In this document: piece after piece, positions 58,939-64,000 of the stretch | How the letters are laid out: every line of letters starts with the position of its first letter | Position numbering within the stretch: position 1 is the stretch's first letter | NCBI GenBank assembly: GCA_965276815.1 | Contig: CBDIBE010000012.1 | Location: 62,001 to 126,000, forward strand | Source of the DNA: JAVVHH01 sp965276815 | GTDB taxonomy: Bacteria > Pseudomonadota > Alphaproteobacteria > Acetobacterales > Acetobacteraceae | DNA: 64,000 nt | Direction: 5' to 3' | Notes under the pieces: generated by a model | The model's database searches: none | The model's input: the letters and a program-made list of their open reading frames with translations, nothing else | Told to the model about the DNA's origin: nothing | Translations under genes and position numbers: made by a program

Positions 58939-59520
58939 ATGAACTGGGTGGACCTTGTCGTCCTGGCGCTAATCGTGCTGTCCGGCCTGCTCGCGTTCAT
59001 GCGCGGCTTCGTCCGCGAAGTACTCGGCCTGGGCGCCTGGGTCATCGCCGGTGTCGCCGCCTACCTCGCCTTCCCCTACCTGCAGCCCTGGCTCCGCCAG
59101 CAATTCTCCGACCCGACAATCGCCGACGCCATCGCCATCGCCGGCGTTTTCATCATCGTCCTCGTGCTGCTCTCGCTCTTCGCCAGCGCAATCAGCGGCG
59201 CGATCCAATCCGTCGGCCTCGGCGGCCTTGACCGTACGTTGGGCCTGGTATTCGGCCTTGTGCGGGGTGCTTTGCTGGTCGCCGCCGCCTATATCCTGGT
59301 TGGACTTGCGGTCCCGGTGGACCAATGGCCGGTCCCGGTTCTGGAGGCCCGTTCCCTGCCGACGATCTATCAAGGCGCCCAATGGGTCGCGGGCCAAGTC
59401 CCGCCGCCGTACCGCCCCGCCATCTCGCCGCCGCCACCGGGTCGCCCGACCTCGGCGGCGTCGCTGCTTCAGCCCAATCCTGCCGGCCGCGCACTCGCCG
59501 CCCGGCCAGGCCACGAATAG
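58939..59520 (+). CDS. cvpA: CvpA family membrane protein
   Basis: A 193-residue protein with four hydrophobic segments in the first 120 residues. It begins NWVDLVVLALIVLSGLLAFMRGFVREVLGLGAWV, the CvpA start, and includes SVGLGGLDRTLGLVFGLVRGALLV. The C-terminal 60 residues are Pro-rich and cytoplasmic or periplasmic. The gene precedes purF, as in many proteobacteria; CvpA is linked to colicin V export and membrane stress in E. coli, but its molecular role is unsettled. An ACCGCC...GGCGGT hairpin lies just upstream (58908-58933). Confidence 0.9.
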   Translation: MNWVDLVVLALIVLSGLLAFMRGFVREVLGLGAWVIAGVAAYLAFPYLQPWLRQQFSDPTIADAIAIAGVFIIVLVLLSLFASAISGAIQSVGLGGLDRTLGLVFGLVRGALLVAAAYILVGLAVPVDQWPVPVLEARSLPTIYQGAQWVAGQVPPPYRPAISPPPPGRPTSAASLLQPNPAGRALAARPGHE

Positions 59521-59529
59521 GAGGCGCTG

Positions 59530-60993
59530 ATGTCCCAGACCCGTTCGGAGACGCAAGCCGACACGCTGCACGAGGAATGCGGCGTCTTCGGCATCTGGGG
59601 CGTCGCCGACGCCGCCGCCATGACCGCGCTCGGCCTGCACGCGCTCCAGCATCGCGGCCAGGAAGCCACCGGCATGGTCACCTATGACGGCGCCCGCTTC
59701 CACAGCCACCGCGGCCTCGGCCTGGTCGGCGACAATTTCAGCGACGCCAAGGTCATCGCCAGCCTCCCCGGCCACAACGCCGTCGGCCACAACCGCTACG
59801 CCACCACCGGCGACACCATCCTGCGCAACGTCCAGCCGCTCTACGCCGATTTCGAGTTCGGCGGCTTCGCCGTCGCCCATAACGGCAACCTCACCAACGC
59901 GCACCAGCTCCACAAACAGCTCGTCCGCCGCGGTTGCCTGTTCCAAAGCACCACCGACAGCGAGGTCTTCGTCCACCTCATCGCCATCAGCCTCTACTCC
60001 ACCGTCGTCGACCGTCTCATCGACGCCCTCAAGCAAGTCGTCGGCGCCTACTCCCTGGTCGCGCTCTCCAACGAATCCCTCATGGGCGTGCGCGACCCCA
60101 AGGGTGTCCGCCCGCTCATCCTCGGCCGCATCGGCAATCACGGCACCGGCGGCTGGGTGCTGGCCAGCGAAACCTGCGCCCTCGACATCGTCGGCGCCGA
60201 GTTCATCCGCGACGTCGAACCCGGCGAGATCGTCGTCATCAACGACCAGGGCGTCCGCAGCATCAAGCCCTTCGGGGCCACCAAGAGCCGCTTCTGCGTC
60301 TTCGAATACATCTACTTCGCCCGCCCCGACTCCGTCATGGAGGGCATGCCCGTCTACGACGCCCGCAAGCGCATCGGCGCCGAACTCTCCCGCGAGAGCC
60401 ACGTCGCCGCCGACGTCATCGTCCCCGTGCCAGACAGCGGCGTCCCCGCCGCCATGGGCTACGCCGCCGAGAGCCGCATCCCATTCGAGCTCGGCATCAT
60501 CCGCAACCACTACGTCGGCCGCACCTTCATCGAGCCCACCGACACCATCCGCAACCTCGGCGTGAAGCTAAAACACTCCGCCAATCAATCGGTGCTCGAG
60601 AACAAGCGCGTCATCCTGGTCGACGACAGCATCGTCCGCGGCACCACCAGCCGCAAGATCGTCGAGATGGTGCGCGCCGCCGGTGCGGCCGAGGTGCACA
60701 TGCGCATCTCCTCGCCCCCCACCACCCATTCCTGCTTCTACGGCATCGACACGCCCGAGCGCGGCAAGCTCCTGGCCGCCCGCCACAGCATCGACGAGAT
60801 GGCCGACCTGATCGGCGCCGACAGCCTCGCGTTCGTCTCCCTCGACGGCCTCTACCGCGCCCTCGGCCAACCCGCCCGCGACGCCGCAAAACCGCACTAT
60901 TGCGACGCCTGCTTCACCGGCGAATACCCGATCGCGCTCCCCGACATGATGGACAACACCGAGCGCCAGCTCAGCCTATTGACCGAGACCTAA
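59530..60993 (+). CDS. purF: Amidophosphoribosyltransferase
   Basis: A 487-residue first enzyme of purine synthesis, forming phosphoribosylamine from PRPP and glutamine. The N-terminal Ntn glutaminase domain has its nucleophile at Cys17 (EECGVFGIWG), so a 16-residue propeptide is removed. GHNRYATTG (about residues 87-95) and the PRPP-binding motif VILVDDSIVRGTTSRKIVE (about residues 359-377) are complete. The stop overlaps the SDR start (TAATG, 60991-60995). A Shine-Dalgarno-like AGGAGG lies before the ATG. Confidence 0.95.
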   Translation: MSQTRSETQADTLHEECGVFGIWGVADAAAMTALGLHALQHRGQEATGMVTYDGARFHSHRGLGLVGDNFSDAKVIASLPGHNAVGHNRYATTGDTILRNVQPLYADFEFGGFAVAHNGNLTNAHQLHKQLVRRGCLFQSTTDSEVFVHLIAISLYSTVVDRLIDALKQVVGAYSLVALSNESLMGVRDPKGVRPLILGRIGNHGTGGWVLASETCALDIVGAEFIRDVEPGEIVVINDQGVRSIKPFGATKSRFCVFEYIYFARPDSVMEGMPVYDARKRIGAELSRESHVAADVIVPVPDSGVPAAMGYAAESRIPFELGIIRNHYVGRTFIEPTDTIRNLGVKLKHSANQSVLENKRVILVDDSIVRGTTSRKIVEMVRAAGAAEVHMRISSPPTTHSCFYGIDTPERGKLLAARHSIDEMADLIGADSLAFVSLDGLYRALGQPARDAAKPHYCDACFTGEYPIALPDMMDNTERQLSLLTET

Positions 60994-61709
60994 TGCAAAA
61001 ACCCGTGGCCTTAGTCACCGGCGCCAGCCGCGGCATCGGCGCCGCCGTCGCCCTAGAACTCGCCCGCCGCTTCATGCACGTGGTCATCACCGCCCGCACC
61101 GAAGGCGGCCTCGCCGAGCTCGACGACCAAATCCAAGCCGCAGGCGGCTCCGCCACCCTACTGCCTATGGACCTGCTGGATGGCGCCGGCGTCGACATGA
61201 TCGGCCCCAGCATCTACGATCGCTTCGGCCGCCTTGACGTCCTGGTCCACAGTGCCGCCGCCCTAGGCCGCCTAACCCCCGTCGCCCACATCCTCCCCAC
61301 CGACTGGAACGACGTCGTCGGCGTCAACCTATCCGCCACCTGGCGCCTGATCCGCAGCTGCGCCCCCGTCCTCCTCGCCGCCCCCGCCGGCCGCGCCGTC
61401 TTCCTCACCACCACCCGCGCCACCGAACCCCTAGCCTATTGGGGAGCCTATGGCGCCACCAAAGCCGCCTTGCACCACCTCGCCCTAACCTGGGCCGCCG
61501 AGACGGCGAAAACCAACCTCCGTATCAACCTTTTCAACCCCGGCTTCGTCGCGACCCGGCTACGCGCCGAAGCCATGCCCGGCGAAGACCCGGCCAGCCT
61601 CACCAAGCCCGCCGATGTGGCCCCCTCCCTCGCCGACCTATGCGCTCCCGCCGAGACCAGGCACGGCCAGGTCGTGCGGTTCGCAGACGCATCAGCCCCG
61701 CCAAGCTGA
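60993..61709 (+). CDS. Short-chain dehydrogenase/reductase downstream of purF
   Basis: A 238-residue SDR. The NAD(P)-binding TGASRGIGAAVALELA (residues 9-24) and the YGATK active-site motif are present. The usual catalytic Ser, 13 residues before the Tyr, is Thr here (FLTTTRATEPLAYWGAYGATK region), and the NNAG motif reads HSAAALG. It may be a weak or differently tuned oxidoreductase. It is cotranscribed with purF (overlapping stop and start), an arrangement I recall from several alphaproteobacteria. Substrate unknown. Convergent with groEL across a strong terminator. Confidence 0.85.
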   Translation: MQKPVALVTGASRGIGAAVALELARRFMHVVITARTEGGLAELDDQIQAAGGSATLLPMDLLDGAGVDMIGPSIYDRFGRLDVLVHSAAALGRLTPVAHILPTDWNDVVGVNLSATWRLIRSCAPVLLAAPAGRAVFLTTTRATEPLAYWGAYGATKAALHHLALTWAAETAKTNLRINLFNPGFVATRLRAEAMPGEDPASLTKPADVAPSLADLCAPAETRHGQVVRFADASAPPS

Positions 61710-61812
61710 CCCGTCGCCGCCGCCTCGTCACCCCGCGATGTAGGACTCAAATGGGCTCGTCTTTGCCGGGCTTGACCGGTCAAACCAGGCCCGTAGCCCG
61801 GCCATTCGCAAA

Positions 61813-61837
61813 GCCCGGGTTGTCAACCAACCCGGGC
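61813..61837. terminator. Bidirectional hairpin terminator between SDR and groEL
   Basis: A perfect ten-base stem GCCCGGGTTG / CAACCCGGGC with loop TCAAC lies between two convergent genes. CTT follows on the plus strand and CTTT on the minus strand. The position and stem strength fit a shared terminator; the U-tracts are short. Confidence 0.75.
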
Positions 61838-61859
61838 CTTCGAGAACGCGCGTAGTCGA

Positions 61860-63512
<1,653 letters not shown>

Positions 63513-63534
63513 GTGCTTGTTCCTTCTGTTTCGT

Positions 63535-63849
63535 TCAGGCGGCTTTGGCGAGCGCCGGCGCGCCCTCGATCACCCCGAGCAGGTCGCTCTCCTTCATGAT
63601 CAGCAGCTCCTCGCCGTCAAGCTTCACCTCGGTGCCGGACCATTTGCCGAACAGGACGCGGTCGCCGGGCTTGACGTCGAGTTCGACGAGCACGCCCTGC
63701 TCATTCCGCGCGCCAGCGCCTGCCGCGATGACCTCACCTTCCATCGGCTTCTCCTTGACCGTGTCGGGAATGATGATCCCACCGGCGGATTTCTCCTGCG
63801 GGGTGATGCGGCGGATCACGACGCGGTCGTGCAACGGTCGGAATTTCAT
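63535..63849 (-). CDS. groES: 10-kDa co-chaperonin GroES
   Basis: A 104-residue co-chaperonin beginning MKFRPLHDRVVIRRI, with the mobile loop EEKSAGGIIIPDT-like segment (about residues 18-31) and the end LLIMKESDLLGVIEGAPALAKAA. The tail after about residue 95 is a few residues longer than average. ATG 63849 gives the family start; the open frame extends upstream without protein character. First gene of groESL. Confidence 0.96.
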   Translation of the reverse strand: MKFRPLHDRVVIRRITPQEKSAGGIIIPDTVKEKPMEGEVIAAGAGARNEQGVLVELDVKPGDRVLFGKWSGTEVKLDGEELLIMKESDLLGVIEGAPALAKAA

Positions 63850-63925
63850 GGTGTGGCTCCGAAAAGGGGACATCGACCCGCGGCAACGGCCCAGGCTGCA
63901 GCAGCCTAAACACGCGACAGCGCCT

Positions 63926-63952
63926 TGGCACTCAATGGCCGAGACTGCTAAC
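63926..63952. promoter_or_regulatory. CIRCE element (HrcA operator) of groESL
   Basis: TTGGCACTC-N9-GACTGCTAA matches the CIRCE consensus TTAGCACTC-N9-GAGTGCTAA with one mismatch in each arm. It lies about 75 bases before the groES start, the usual place. A TTGAAC (63972-63977, minus strand) just upstream could be the -35 of the same promoter, though no good -10 is seen. Heat-inducible, HrcA-repressed expression is expected. Confidence 0.85.
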
Positions 63953-64000
63953 ATGGTTTGCCGGTGTATCGGTTCAACCCGCGCGAGCCTCGCCAATCCC

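Overview
This is a high-GC window from a bacterial chromosome. Gene content points to an alphaproteobacterium, and I infer something near Acetobacteraceae/Rhodospirillales: parE followed directly by murQ at the left edge, and the housekeeping run dnaB-alr-mlaE-mlaF-radA-cvpA-purF-SDR facing groES-groEL at the right edge, with a CIRCE (HrcA) element before groES. This placement rests on family resemblance and remembered gene order, not on a database comparison. I see no tRNA, rRNA or CRISPR array.

Layout. 0-5.6 kb: end of parE, murQ, a DUF2721 membrane protein, a small TTG-started membrane protein, a ChaA-type cation antiporter, a GFA-family protein and an MHS-type MFS carrier. 5.7-13.9 kb: a relic of dhaK, a GlcD-like FAD oxidase, a DHDPS-family aldolase, a divergent LIV-type ABC importer (binding protein, LivH, LivM and a single LivG-LivF fusion) and a convergent IclR regulator. 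Similar palindromes lie upstream of the importer and of the regulator. 14.1-24.4 kb: a tightly packed nine-gene minus-strand operon. It joins a sugar-type ABC importer to two alpha-like and one beta CoA-transferase subunits, a CaiB/BaiF CoA-transferase, a MaoC-like hydratase and a ThDP enzyme, with a divergent LacI regulator and two candidate operators. 24.6-31.1 kb: an RND tripartite efflux operon with a divergent TetR gene.

31.2-38.5 kb: an FAD monooxygenase/TetR divergent pair, then a decayed strip (a frameshifted ABC-permease relic and the 3' end of an IS6-type element with its terminal repeat), then a second complete LIV-type importer operon. 38.9-51.3 kb: a compact minus-strand [NiFe]-hydrogenase locus in which most neighbouring genes overlap or nearly abut: small and large subunits, four accessory proteins of unknown or poorly known role, a maturation protease, a 33-residue protein, and hypF-C-D-E-A-B. 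The structural subunits have the marks of the group 1h (actinobacterial-type) enzymes, which oxidise atmospheric hydrogen: no Tat signal, an Asp in place of one proximal-cluster Cys, and a C-terminal large-subunit tail that must be cleaved. 51.5-64 kb: a family-9 glycosyltransferase, then the housekeeping run, interrupted by a two-gene HEPN-type pair between mlaF and radA.

How it fits together. The window looks like a core chromosome carrying several import and catabolism modules, each with its own regulator, plus a hydrogenase locus that could supply electrons during starvation. The most interesting material is the hydrogenase accessory set (including the tiny coupled gene), the CoA-transferase/ThDP/ABC operon of unknown substrate, the LivGF fusion and the HEPN pair.
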